Shown here one piece after another: positions 27,237-36,717 of a DNA stretch of 53,048 nucleotides. Position numbers and translations under genes: made by a program. Numbering within the stretch: the first letter of the stretch is position 1; the number at the start of each line of letters is the position of its first letter. The DNA comes from a virus, in the IMG/VR virus record IMGVR_UViG_3300042525_000250, positions 1 through 53,048 of that record. One strand, 5' to 3'. Under the pieces are notes generated by a model. The model did not search any database. It was not told where the DNA came from and saw nothing but the letters and a program-made list of their open reading frames with translations.

Positions 27237-30026
27237 ATGAACAGGATAGATTTTTTAAAGACAGTGTTAGCAAAAGGCGGTATGTATTGCGCTGTAGGTA
27301 TAATAAATAAGAAAGTTAACCAAGTATTTTTTAATACGATGGAAGAGTTAACACAATGGTCAGACGTTCAAACCTTAGCTGGCGTAAATGTTTTCTTTGC
27401 AGTAGCTACCTATCACACAGCTATTAGTAGAAGTGCTAAAAATACTAAGCTGTTTAAATCTTTATGGCTTGATTTAGATATAGGTAAAGGAACTGCGTAT
27501 GAATCGCAGGTTACAGGTATCGCGGCACTTAAAAATTTTTGTGTTGCGGCTTCCCTTCCCAAACCAACCATAGTGTCATCAGGATATGGGTTGCACGTTT
27601 ACTGGGCGTTTAAAGAAGAAGTTGATTATAACGAATGGAAACCCTTAGCTACCGCATTAGCGGATAAGATAACAGCCGAGAATTTTAATGTTAAAGATTT
27701 AGGTGTAACAACAGACGGTGCTCGTATCTTGCGTGTACCTAACACAAAAAACTATAAGTATAGTGATGCAGTAAATGTTGAAATAATAACGCTTTCTGCG
27801 CCTACACCTATACAAACTTTAAAAGACATACTGTCTCCAAAAGATACATTAACCCCCTTAGCTAAAGCAGAGCTTGCCGCTTCTAATGTAACGCTCAACG
27901 ATACAACTCGTGCACTGCTAGGAAACATTATCTACAAGTTCTCACGGGTTATGCATAAAAGCCTTAGTAATAACGGCTGTGCGCAGATGGCTCATATATA
28001 CCTAAACCAAAACGATATCCCAGAACCTCTTTGGAGAGCGGGGCTTTCTATTGCTCAGTTCTGTGTAGATAAAGAAACAGCAATACATAAGATATCTCAA
28101 GCACACGATGAGTATTGCCCTGCTGAGACTGAAAGAAAAGCATGGCTTATTAAAGGTCCGCATCTATGTGAAACATTTAATCACATCAACCCCGATATGT
28201 GCGTGGGGTGTAAACACGCTGGGGTTATAACAACGCCCTTAATGCTAGGTAGAGATATACTAGAAGCTTCACCCTCAGATAATATTGTTACGGCAGAGAG
28301 TAAAGAGCTTGGCACAATCGACATAGAGATACCTCAATACCCATACCCATACACAAGAGGACCCAATGGTGGTGTATATGTTAAGAGCGTACTTGACTCT
28401 GGTGATGGTGAAGAGACTGATAAAGTATTAGTCTATGAAAACGATTTTTATGTAGTAGGCAGACGCAATGACCCAAACGATGGTGAAGTGTTGCATATGC
28501 GTCTTATTAGACCCTATGACGGTGTAAGTGATTTTATCGCTCCTCTTGCAACTGTAACAGCGGGAGACAAATGCCGTGAGTTCCTATCCCATCGAGGGGT
28601 CGCCGCTCATGCAACTCAAATGAAACTAATTATGGCATACCTAGTAGCGTGGACTAAACATTTGCAAAATACAACTAAGGCAGAGCAGGTTAGAGTACAG
28701 TTTGGCTGGACACCCGATGACGCGGCATTTGTTATTGGTTCAAGAGAGTTTGTGAAAGGTGCATCTCCTAAGTTCAGCCCTCCTTCAGCAACAACGCAGG
28801 AGGTAGTTAAGAAGTACAATAAAGAAGGTTCTATTGATGAATGGTCTAGAATTGTCAACACTTATGCTCTTCCTGGAAATGAGGTACGTGCCTTCGGTTT
28901 GTTTTTGAGTTTAGGTGCTCCGATGTTTAAGTTCTTCTCTTTAGGTGGGGCTATTTTGCATCTGACTAACGCATCATCTGGTGTGGGTAAAACAACTGTA
29001 CAGTATGTAGCAAGTAGTGTGTGGGGGCATCCTAAAGACACGGTGCTTACCAATGAAGATAAGCTATTAGCTAAATACCACCGTATGGGGGTTATTCAAA
29101 ATCTTATTCTATGCATTGACGAGGTGACCAACTTACCGCCTGATGAAGTGAGTGATTTGGCATTTGGTATTACCAATGGTCGAGGTAGAAACCGTATGAG
29201 TTCTTCGGCTAACGTAGAGCGAGTTAATAACACTACATGGTCGATGCCTTGCATTACATCTGGTAACAACAGTTTGCATGAGGTGCTTCAGTCCCATAAG
29301 GCTGACCCAGAAGGCGAGGTACTTCGTATCTTAGAGCTTGAGGTAGTACGTGCAGACTATATGACTAAACAAGATACTGACCAGTTATTCAGTAGAGACC
29401 TATTTAAAAATTATGGGTTTGCTGGAGATGTTATTGCACAGGCTATTTTAGACAACCTAGACTTATCAATTAAAGACTTGTTTGCTATCCAACGTGATTT
29501 TGATACTAGAGCTAACCTATCTCAAAGAGACCGATATTATTCTGCACTTATTGCAACGGCTATATTTGGCGGCAAACTTGCAAATGAGCTGGGTATTATT
29601 AACATTCCCGTTGAGCCTGTCATAGATTATCTAGTTAAAAAGATAGGACATAAGGCTACCGTTATAAAAGTACAGGAAGATAAAGCATCAGCTAATTTAG
29701 GTTTGTTTATGTCAGAGCATATGCAAAACCAACTTGTGATAAATAATAAAATACCTGTCATACCAGGAGTACTGGGCGTACCTATTGAAACCCCTCGCGG
29801 CGCACTAGTAATACGCAGAGAACCAGACACTAATAGAGCGTATATTATCTCGTCAGTAATTAAAGCATGGTGTGCAAAGAAGCAAATATCCTATAAATGT
29901 ATGGTAGCTGACCTAAAGAAAATAGGTATCTTAGTAGATACAACTAAGGTTAGGATGTCGGCTGGGACAGTGCAGGATAGCCCTGCTGTTATGGCACTCG
30001 TCTTGGATACTACTCAAATGGGATAA
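27237..30026 (+). CDS. Primase-helicase fusion (AEP primase + DUF927-type ATPase)
   Basis: 929 residues from ATG 27237; an in-frame upstream start lies in the terminator T run and is unlikely. The N-terminal archaeo-eukaryotic primase domain has LDLDIG (Asp79, Asp81), SSGYGLHVYW (114-123) and GARILRVPNTKNYK. Around 310-330 is a cysteine/His set, HLCETFNHINPDMCVGCKHAG, typical of a zinc-binding linker. The C-terminal DUF927-like helicase has Walker A SSGVGKTT (580-587) and Walker B LILCIDE (623-629). It unwinds DNA and makes primers for the polymerase at 17095. The promoter was not identified, so read-through or an unseen promoter is needed. Confidence 0.92.
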   Translation: MNRIDFLKTVLAKGGMYCAVGIINKKVNQVFFNTMEELTQWSDVQTLAGVNVFFAVATYHTAISRSAKNTKLFKSLWLDLDIGKGTAYESQVTGIAALKNFCVAASLPKPTIVSSGYGLHVYWAFKEEVDYNEWKPLATALADKITAENFNVKDLGVTTDGARILRVPNTKNYKYSDAVNVEIITLSAPTPIQTLKDILSPKDTLTPLAKAELAASNVTLNDTTRALLGNIIYKFSRVMHKSLSNNGCAQMAHIYLNQNDIPEPLWRAGLSIAQFCVDKETAIHKISQAHDEYCPAETERKAWLIKGPHLCETFNHINPDMCVGCKHAGVITTPLMLGRDILEASPSDNIVTAESKELGTIDIEIPQYPYPYTRGPNGGVYVKSVLDSGDGEETDKVLVYENDFYVVGRRNDPNDGEVLHMRLIRPYDGVSDFIAPLATVTAGDKCREFLSHRGVAAHATQMKLIMAYLVAWTKHLQNTTKAEQVRVQFGWTPDDAAFVIGSREFVKGASPKFSPPSATTQEVVKKYNKEGSIDEWSRIVNTYALPGNEVRAFGLFLSLGAPMFKFFSLGGAILHLTNASSGVGKTTVQYVASSVWGHPKDTVLTNEDKLLAKYHRMGVIQNLILCIDEVTNLPPDEVSDLAFGITNGRGRNRMSSSANVERVNNTTWSMPCITSGNNSLHEVLQSHKADPEGEVLRILELEVVRADYMTKQDTDQLFSRDLFKNYGFAGDVIAQAILDNLDLSIKDLFAIQRDFDTRANLSQRDRYYSALIATAIFGGKLANELGIINIPVEPVIDYLVKKIGHKATVIKVQEDKASANLGLFMSEHMQNQLVINNKIPVIPGVLGVPIETPRGALVIRREPDTNRAYIISSVIKAWCAKKQISYKCMVADLKKIGILVDTTKVRMSAGTVQDSPAVMALVLDTTQMG

Positions 30027-30054
30027 AAAAGGGGGCTTAACGCCCCCTCTCTTT
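30025..30054. terminator. Bidirectional terminator between convergent transcripts
   Basis: Arms AGGGGGC and GCCCCCT (7 bp, 30030-30036 and 30042-30048) with loop TTAAC. AAAAAA on the left gives a T run for the minus strand, and CTCTTTT on the right serves the plus strand less well. It separates the primase-helicase gene from the late gene block. Confidence 0.88.
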
Positions 30055-33000
30055 TATGGATGAACTCTATTGTATAAGGCTTTAGATTTACGTTCTAAGT
30101 TGAGGATGCGCTCTTCAATGCTATCGAGCTGTGTACGTTTATCAGCAGGAGACATAGAGTCGTTAGGTATAGCCATAATAATACGCTTCTTACGGTTTAA
30201 CGCATCTACCTTTGTGATGATATGGTTTAGCGCAGTGTGTGCGCCTTTGTTTAACATATCTCTATTCTCTTCTTTATACGCTCTAGCTTCCTCAAAGCGT
30301 TTCTCACCTTTAAGCATATTGTATGACCTAAAGGCTTTCTCTTGCTCTTCGCGGAGTTTATAGAAGACGTCTTGTGACTCATCAGAGTGAGCTTTCCCTA
30401 GTAGTGACGGCATTCCAGGAATACTTCTAAACGCATCAGCCCCAGACTTATCAGCATAAGGGATGTCCATACCTTGTCTAAGCCCATAGTCAATAGTTGC
30501 AAGTGCGGCTGCCCCTGTATACCCAGCAAACCCCTTAATGAGATGGTCGGCACTGATAGGAGATATAAACCCAGTCTTACCTAAAAGTTTAGAAAATTCT
30601 GATGTATCGCTTTTATACTGATACTCTTTATCTGCGCCCACTAGTCGTTGAGGTACTACGCTTCTACCTGTGAAGAAGTCATGGTTAATAGACACTTCAA
30701 GGATAGGTTTAATAATAGTAGGCCCAACAGGCGCATTCATAAACGCCGCTACCACTGCAGCCTTCATTGCCTCTTTAGCTAACTCAGGATTTTCTGTGCC
30801 CTCATTCATTAAGTAAGTATATGCATGGTTACCCGTTACAAAAGGCAGTGCAAACACGTCAGCACGAATAGGTAGGGTGATATTAGATTTAACGCCCAGT
30901 GCTCTTAATGGGAAGATGTGAGTATCCTTCTCTCTTGAGTCTTTATTTTTAAACTCATCGTCATCATCACCGTGGTCGGCTAAAGCGTTGTATAACCACA
31001 ACATCGCCATCATCTGAATAGTAGTACCAGCCATAGTAGCTAGAGCTGCTTTTCTTTCTGAAGGTGCAATCCCTCTCCCAGATATTGCATTGTACGCCGC
31101 GCGGTTAGCTTGGATGTATGCACCTAAGAAAGGAGTAATTTGTCTAATAGAATCGAGTCCAGCACTTGCACCGCGTCTACGGAAGTTAATCACCTCAAAG
31201 GCTCTTTCTTGCGCTATAGCTTCAGCTTCGGGTCTACCCTTCATCTCTTTCATAGTGCGGTTATAGATTGCTTGGCGAACGGCGTTATCACCAGCCATAG
31301 CAAAATGCTCTGCCATATCTTTAATCTTACCAAAGGCACTCTGCTTTCCAGCATGATGCCCACCATACGCAAGGTCATGGATACTCACACCGAACTGGTC
31401 TGCAAAATCTTTTTGTCCCACTGCACCGATACGTTTAAGTCTTTCATGGGCTTTAGTTGTACTAAATGCTGTACCGACAAATTCTTTTAAGACTTCAAAA
31501 GGTAGCATTAGAGGACGCTTTACACCTGATGTGTACATCGCTGTGTACGTATCTTGAGGTAGCTGAGAAAGAGTAAACAGTGGATTATATACGATACAGT
31601 TACGCAAGAACGTAGCCAGCTTAACACCCATACTTAATGCACTACGTGGCACAGGAGATACACCGTTGAAAGCAAATCGCATAATAGGGTCTTCAAACTT
31701 CCAATACTCTTTTACACCATTGCGATAACATACAACAGCAGTAGGACCATTTTTATCTAACTCAGTAACAGAACCTTGAGGCAGTACATCCTCTGCAACA
31801 TCAACAAGCTCTCTAGACTTATCTGCTCTAATAGCTTTTACATAACTATTAACAACCCATTTCTCCATGTTAAGGATAATGTCATCTACTTCACGAGTTT
31901 TAGACCCTTTTATTCCAGGCTCTGCTTGCCCTGCCATGAGACTACCTGACTTACGGAAGTTACCCGTTGCCATCTGAGCATACATCTCATCAGGGTCTTG
32001 AACATCCATAATACGGTTAAAGGGCACATAAGCCACAGCATCCATATAGTTAGAGGCTTGCTCTGGTGAATACCTACCTGATGCAACAAGCGTATCAATT
32101 ACATTTTTTCTAACTCTATGCCACATCTCCATAGGCTCTCTAAACTCAGGCATAGAATTAAATGCAGCTAGATGAGTTGCTACTTCAGCCTTTGACATAT
32201 GCAGGTTTTTGGCTAGGTCTAATATTTTTCTAGCCTTTCTTAAATATGCGTGGCGAGCAGGACCGCTTATAGTTTGAGCTGTGGCTTTAATGTTATCTGC
32301 CGCTCTATATATCTCATCAATACGAGCCGCTACCATGAACTCCCCAAAGTGTTTTGAAGTTTCTTCAAAAGTCTCACCGTATTTAGTTGCAATATCACTA
32401 ATTAGCTGACGGATTCTAGGCATATTATCTGCACTATCTACGCCTTCCCACATATGAGTAGCAGAGCTTTTCTTCATACCACCTCTAAGTGCTGCCTCAC
32501 CCGCCGTTGATGTACTATGCATGGTTTGAGACTGTGATACTCGCATTAGGAAATCACGCATTTGGTCCCATGTAATCTGAGACCCTTTAACCATCTTAGT
32601 TAATTGATTTCTAAGTGTGTTGATATACCGCGCATCATAACTACTTATGCTAGTTTCTATTATATCTGCGGTTTTTTGTATGTTCTCTCCTATAGTAAGA
32701 GGAGCATTAGCCGCAGGTTTTGGATGTCCTTGCTTTCTAGCTTCTGTTGCCGCTTGAGATGCTTGTCCTTGTGGAGTAAATGAAAACGCTGTACCTTCTC
32801 TCGGTGCACGAGTAGCTGTTTGTGACTCTCTACGCAGTGCTTTAGCTGCAAGATGGTGGATATCTGACTCGGTGATACTAAGTCTTGCACCAAATGTGGT
32901 GCGTACCCAGTTTTTAACCGCTGATATCGCACGTTTTACAATAGGTAGGTTAGGCGCGTTCTCAACTAGGTATGCTAAGGTTTCTTCACCTTTTAAGTGT

Positions 33001-35423
33001 TCTGGCGTATTCTCAGGAACAGCTTGTCTTGCACGGTCAAACGCTTCACCTTTAGTAGTCAGAGCTTGAGAGGTTAAATCCCCCCAGACTTTATCGCCCA
33101 CCATACCTCGCATACCAACGTGTACACCCACTTCATGCATCGCTACTTTAGGTAGCGTCTCTGGGGTAAGCTTGCTGGCAACTAAATGCACCTCACCTTG
33201 AGGTGTGGTAAGCCCTTGTACTCTTTCTGGATGTCTTCCACCAGGTAATGTATCTGCCGTATCATGCAAAGTGAGCTTACCGCTCTCAACAAGGCGTTTC
33301 ATCTCAGGTGTAAGATGAGGTTGCAGTGACTCTACAGTATGGTTTGTGTTTACTCCTTCTGGTGCAACAGATAATCTAGGTAATGTTTTCTTTTCTGTAC
33401 GCAGTGCTCTAATCTTATCAGATAGCTCTTTTTGTTCATCGGGGTCTAAGCTTTCTTCTTTTTGAAAGTTTAATGCGGAAATCTCTTCATCTACATCTAG
33501 CTGAGTACGTCCAGTATAAGCCTCTTGCTCTGGCGTTTTTTCTGATGATTTCTGCCGTATGTTTAAAAATGCATCAAAGAGAGCCTGCTCTTTTTCATCT
33601 GCAGATTGTTGTTCTTGAAAATCATTAGCTACGACAGTTCGACCTACTTCAGGTGCAGGCGTAGGCGTTTCTTCCTCTACTTCAGGCGGTGGAGAAGGCG
33701 GTGGTGTATTATCTTCTTCTGATTTTTGCTGTGCATCTCTCTTTGCTTGTCTATCTTTTGCTTCTTGGTCTGTACCAAAAATAGCATCCATAAGGCTTTG
33801 GTCTTCGCCATCCGAGATTCCTTCTTCCTCTACTACAGGCGGTGGAGGAGGTGGGGGTGGAGGTGTATTATCTTCTTCCTCTTCCTCTTGTTCATCTACT
33901 ACTGGAGTAGTTTCTACTATAGGTGCAGCTTTGGCTTTCTTAGGTTTAAGAAGCTCTGGAGGGAGTTTTAAAGTTGTTGCTTCTTTTAAAGGTACGTTCT
34001 CTTTAGTCCACGTTCTACCATCTTTATGTGTATATGTTGCATTGTAAAGAGCTGTGCCATCTTCGTGCGTGCCTACCTGCTCATAGGTAGCAGATATAGT
34101 TTTATTCTTTACCGTACCTTTACTTTCAGGTGAAGGGGGTACCTCGTCCTCTTCTTCATTTTCTGGTGGAGGAGGTGGGGGTGGAGTTTCGTCTGTTGTT
34201 TCTTCTATACCTGCTTGAGCCTTTGCATTTGATATAAATGCATTCCATGCATCGTTATTGAACTCTGCGGGCAGACCGTGTCTACCTTGGATGTTTTCTC
34301 TTTTAGAGATAATACCTTCAGCCTCTGCGATACCTTCTGGCGTAGAGTAGTCAATCTTAGTTAGAGATTCAAAAAGCTTACGATGCTCATTCCTAGAAAT
34401 ACCTACATTCTTAAGCTCACGAGATACATTTAAAGGCCCACTAACTTCTTCTTGAGCAGGCTGGTCTTCTGGTTTAACAGCTTCTTCTGGTTTTGCAGTA
34501 GGCATAGCTGCGCTAATGCCTTTAATACCGCCACCGCCAATAGCACCTAACGCTGCACTGACTTCTCTTTCTTGAGCTGCTTCTGGAGTAGATACATCTT
34601 GGTTACCACCTACTTGCTCTAGTCCCGTTTGTGCATACTCTGTTGCACCTTCAGCTCCTGCACCGATGCCTCCTTGCTTAACTATTTTTAAAGCAGTATC
34701 AAGAGCACCGCCTTTTATAGGCGCAGCACCTTCCATAAGAGCTGCACCCGTTTCACGAACCTCTGCATTTACGGCACTGCGTAGAGAGGATGGGAGAAGT
34801 CTAGAACCGCCCAGTAACAATTTATCTGTAAGTGCATCCATCGCCGCAGCTGGCATGGCTGTGAGTAAAGCTTTGGGGATGTCTTCTTTCCCACCTTCAT
34901 GTTGCTTACCACGCATCTCAGTATATTCTTGCATATAAGAAGGGAAAAAAAGACCTAACGCCCCACCAATAACTGCACCAATAGCTGTACCAGCACCGGG
35001 AACAACAGAACCTATTGCAGCACCTGCTTCCGCTCCAGCCCACGAACTTGCAAGTGATACGGGTAGTTGAGGCAGTACGTTACCAGCAGCTGCTTCTAAG
35101 GCATCAATTGGATGCTCACCGATATCTTTTACTGAACTGATAGAACTTGGGTTTTCTTTCTGCACCTGCTCTGCTTGCTCACGTACCCGTTTACCATAGC
35201 CAGATATCCCTTCTGACCCTACTGCATTACCGATATCTTCAAGCGGCTGCCCTAAAAAAGCATTAGCCATATGAGCCGTAGTAGACCTAGCAGTATTACC
35301 AAACTCACTACCTTTTTCTTTAGGCGGAAGAATATCTTTCTCTATAACCTGAATAATTTCTTCATGAGACATATCATCTGGAAATTCTACATTTCCAACA
35401 CCAGTGACTTCTACGACTTGCAT
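30054..35423 (-). CDS. Giant internal virion / ejection protein with peptidase motif
   Basis: 1789 residues, last gene of the late block. N-terminal FPDDMSHEEIIQVIEKD is shared by large phage ejection proteins. Gly/Ala-rich membrane-like stretches AGAAIGSVVPGAGTAIGAVIGGALG (about 130-155) follow. Pro/Glu-rich linkers lie near 414, 523 and 576. A zinc-peptidase motif HEVGVH sits near 762, in PKVAMHEVGVHVGM. The C-terminal third has YNPLFTLSQLPQDTY (about 1274), as in LPD38-type polyvalent proteins. It probably enters the host with the DNA, like T7 gp16, and opens the envelope. Peptidase activity is a prediction. Confidence 0.85.
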   Translation of the reverse strand: MQVVEVTGVGNVEFPDDMSHEEIIQVIEKDILPPKEKGSEFGNTARSTTAHMANAFLGQPLEDIGNAVGSEGISGYGKRVREQAEQVQKENPSSISSVKDIGEHPIDALEAAAGNVLPQLPVSLASSWAGAEAGAAIGSVVPGAGTAIGAVIGGALGLFFPSYMQEYTEMRGKQHEGGKEDIPKALLTAMPAAAMDALTDKLLLGGSRLLPSSLRSAVNAEVRETGAALMEGAAPIKGGALDTALKIVKQGGIGAGAEGATEYAQTGLEQVGGNQDVSTPEAAQEREVSAALGAIGGGGIKGISAAMPTAKPEEAVKPEDQPAQEEVSGPLNVSRELKNVGISRNEHRKLFESLTKIDYSTPEGIAEAEGIISKRENIQGRHGLPAEFNNDAWNAFISNAKAQAGIEETTDETPPPPPPPENEEEDEVPPSPESKGTVKNKTISATYEQVGTHEDGTALYNATYTHKDGRTWTKENVPLKEATTLKLPPELLKPKKAKAAPIVETTPVVDEQEEEEEDNTPPPPPPPPPVVEEEGISDGEDQSLMDAIFGTDQEAKDRQAKRDAQQKSEEDNTPPPSPPPEVEEETPTPAPEVGRTVVANDFQEQQSADEKEQALFDAFLNIRQKSSEKTPEQEAYTGRTQLDVDEEISALNFQKEESLDPDEQKELSDKIRALRTEKKTLPRLSVAPEGVNTNHTVESLQPHLTPEMKRLVESGKLTLHDTADTLPGGRHPERVQGLTTPQGEVHLVASKLTPETLPKVAMHEVGVHVGMRGMVGDKVWGDLTSQALTTKGEAFDRARQAVPENTPEHLKGEETLAYLVENAPNLPIVKRAISAVKNWVRTTFGARLSITESDIHHLAAKALRRESQTATRAPREGTAFSFTPQGQASQAATEARKQGHPKPAANAPLTIGENIQKTADIIETSISSYDARYINTLRNQLTKMVKGSQITWDQMRDFLMRVSQSQTMHSTSTAGEAALRGGMKKSSATHMWEGVDSADNMPRIRQLISDIATKYGETFEETSKHFGEFMVAARIDEIYRAADNIKATAQTISGPARHAYLRKARKILDLAKNLHMSKAEVATHLAAFNSMPEFREPMEMWHRVRKNVIDTLVASGRYSPEQASNYMDAVAYVPFNRIMDVQDPDEMYAQMATGNFRKSGSLMAGQAEPGIKGSKTREVDDIILNMEKWVVNSYVKAIRADKSRELVDVAEDVLPQGSVTELDKNGPTAVVCYRNGVKEYWKFEDPIMRFAFNGVSPVPRSALSMGVKLATFLRNCIVYNPLFTLSQLPQDTYTAMYTSGVKRPLMLPFEVLKEFVGTAFSTTKAHERLKRIGAVGQKDFADQFGVSIHDLAYGGHHAGKQSAFGKIKDMAEHFAMAGDNAVRQAIYNRTMKEMKGRPEAEAIAQERAFEVINFRRRGASAGLDSIRQITPFLGAYIQANRAAYNAISGRGIAPSERKAALATMAGTTIQMMAMLWLYNALADHGDDDDEFKNKDSREKDTHIFPLRALGVKSNITLPIRADVFALPFVTGNHAYTYLMNEGTENPELAKEAMKAAVVAAFMNAPVGPTIIKPILEVSINHDFFTGRSVVPQRLVGADKEYQYKSDTSEFSKLLGKTGFISPISADHLIKGFAGYTGAAALATIDYGLRQGMDIPYADKSGADAFRSIPGMPSLLGKAHSDESQDVFYKLREEQEKAFRSYNMLKGEKRFEEARAYKEENRDMLNKGAHTALNHIITKVDALNRKKRIIMAIPNDSMSPADKRTQLDSIEERILNLERKSKALYNRVHP

Positions 35424-35432
35424 ATAGGTTCC

Positions 35433-36716
35433 TTATCGAGTGTATACTAGGTTACCCGTTTTAGGGTTTACAGGTAATTTTAATGCAGGTGCAGGCTCAT
35501 CATCTGCAAAAGGGTTCATACTATGAAACATCTCCCCTACAGCACTACGTTTTTCTACTGGTTTTGCTGGAGGGGTATATGGTGTATACCCTCCACTGTT
35601 GTCTCCATATAATGCAGAAAGCCGACGTATTATTTTAGCCTTCTCACCAGCATAATATTCATCCGCTCCAGGCTTACCTGAATCTTTCTCGGCATCTGCG
35701 TCTATAGATTTAAGTGTAAACTCTAACGCTTTAGCTGTCCTTTCAGCTTCTTTAGTCATCCCACTTGAACCTGCGGCTTTTAATTGCGCAAGTTTTTCTC
35801 TTTCTAAAGATAGATGACCTGATTTATAAGCAGCATCACTTTCAACATTAAGACGGTCAATATCATTCTTCTCTCTATCGATACCGTAGCCCATTGCATT
35901 TTTAGCATGCTCTTCTTTAGCTTTTGCGCCTTCTAATTTTGCCGTGATGTTAGCTGCCCTTCTATGTTCAGCGCTTTCTGTACCGAATTTAATAGCAGCT
36001 AGAGCTTCTGCACGTTGAGAGTCTTCAATTCTACTTCTTAAATCATCAAGTTTATCTGCGCGAGCGGATATTGCTTTCTTAGACTCGCCGTAAGCAGACA
36101 ACCCTTTAGATGCACCTTCACCAATATTAGCAAACGCATTAGGTGAAGTCCCTGACATCGTAGCAAGGCCTGCTTGCATAAGAGCCATCCAAGGCGCTTT
36201 GTCTTCCTCACCTTTAAGTGCCGCTTCTCTAGATGCAATACGCTCTTCCTGCTTTGCAATCGCTGGGTTAGTGCCTATTCTTTTCTTTTGCTGTTCTATA
36301 AGCACATCAGGGTCTATTTCGTTAGGCGCGTAAGAGCCTGCAAATGCACTTTCATCAAACGCTGGGTAGCCCGGCACTAAAGAGCCGTCTGTATCTCCAG
36401 CAAACGCAATAATCCCGCCATGTGCATAATCACTTTCATCAATGCCACTAGGCAAAGAGTCAATCCCACGAGGTTCTGGAGCTTCTTCCACTTGACGAGC
36501 CATGTGCTCTTGCATGACATCATTATGAGCGGCGTCTAGGATTTGCTGTGCTACGGGTGGTTTAGGTGCGCCTTGTTGAAGCGCTTGTTGCTGCGCCATC
36601 GCTTGCTTCTGCGCCATTGCTTTTTGTAGCATGGGGACTACAACATAGTCGGGTACACCGTTTTGGCGAGCTTTAAGTAGCTGGTCAACAGAATACATAG
36701 AAGGGGTATTCATCAT
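35433..36716 (-). CDS. Internal virion protein candidate
   Basis: 427 residues. N-terminus MSVDQLLKARQNGVP-like with a Gln/Ala-rich helix (MAQKQAMAQQQALQQGAP), then YAHGGIIAFAGDTDG, a motif seen in several neighbours here. A long helical, Lys/Glu/Ala-rich middle (about 150-360) suggests a coiled-coil core. The C-terminus is short and basic. Gene order (four genes before the giant protein) matches the T7 gp14/gp15/gp16 region. Start ATG at 36716, 1 nt after the stop of the gene before it. Confidence 0.75.
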   Translation of the reverse strand: MMNTPSMYSVDQLLKARQNGVPDYVVVPMLQKAMAQKQAMAQQQALQQGAPKPPVAQQILDAAHNDVMQEHMARQVEEAPEPRGIDSLPSGIDESDYAHGGIIAFAGDTDGSLVPGYPAFDESAFAGSYAPNEIDPDVLIEQQKKRIGTNPAIAKQEERIASREAALKGEEDKAPWMALMQAGLATMSGTSPNAFANIGEGASKGLSAYGESKKAISARADKLDDLRSRIEDSQRAEALAAIKFGTESAEHRRAANITAKLEGAKAKEEHAKNAMGYGIDREKNDIDRLNVESDAAYKSGHLSLEREKLAQLKAAGSSGMTKEAERTAKALEFTLKSIDADAEKDSGKPGADEYYAGEKAKIIRRLSALYGDNSGGYTPYTPPAKPVEKRSAVGEMFHSMNPFADDEPAPALKLPVNPKTGNLVYTR

Positions 36717-36717
36717 C

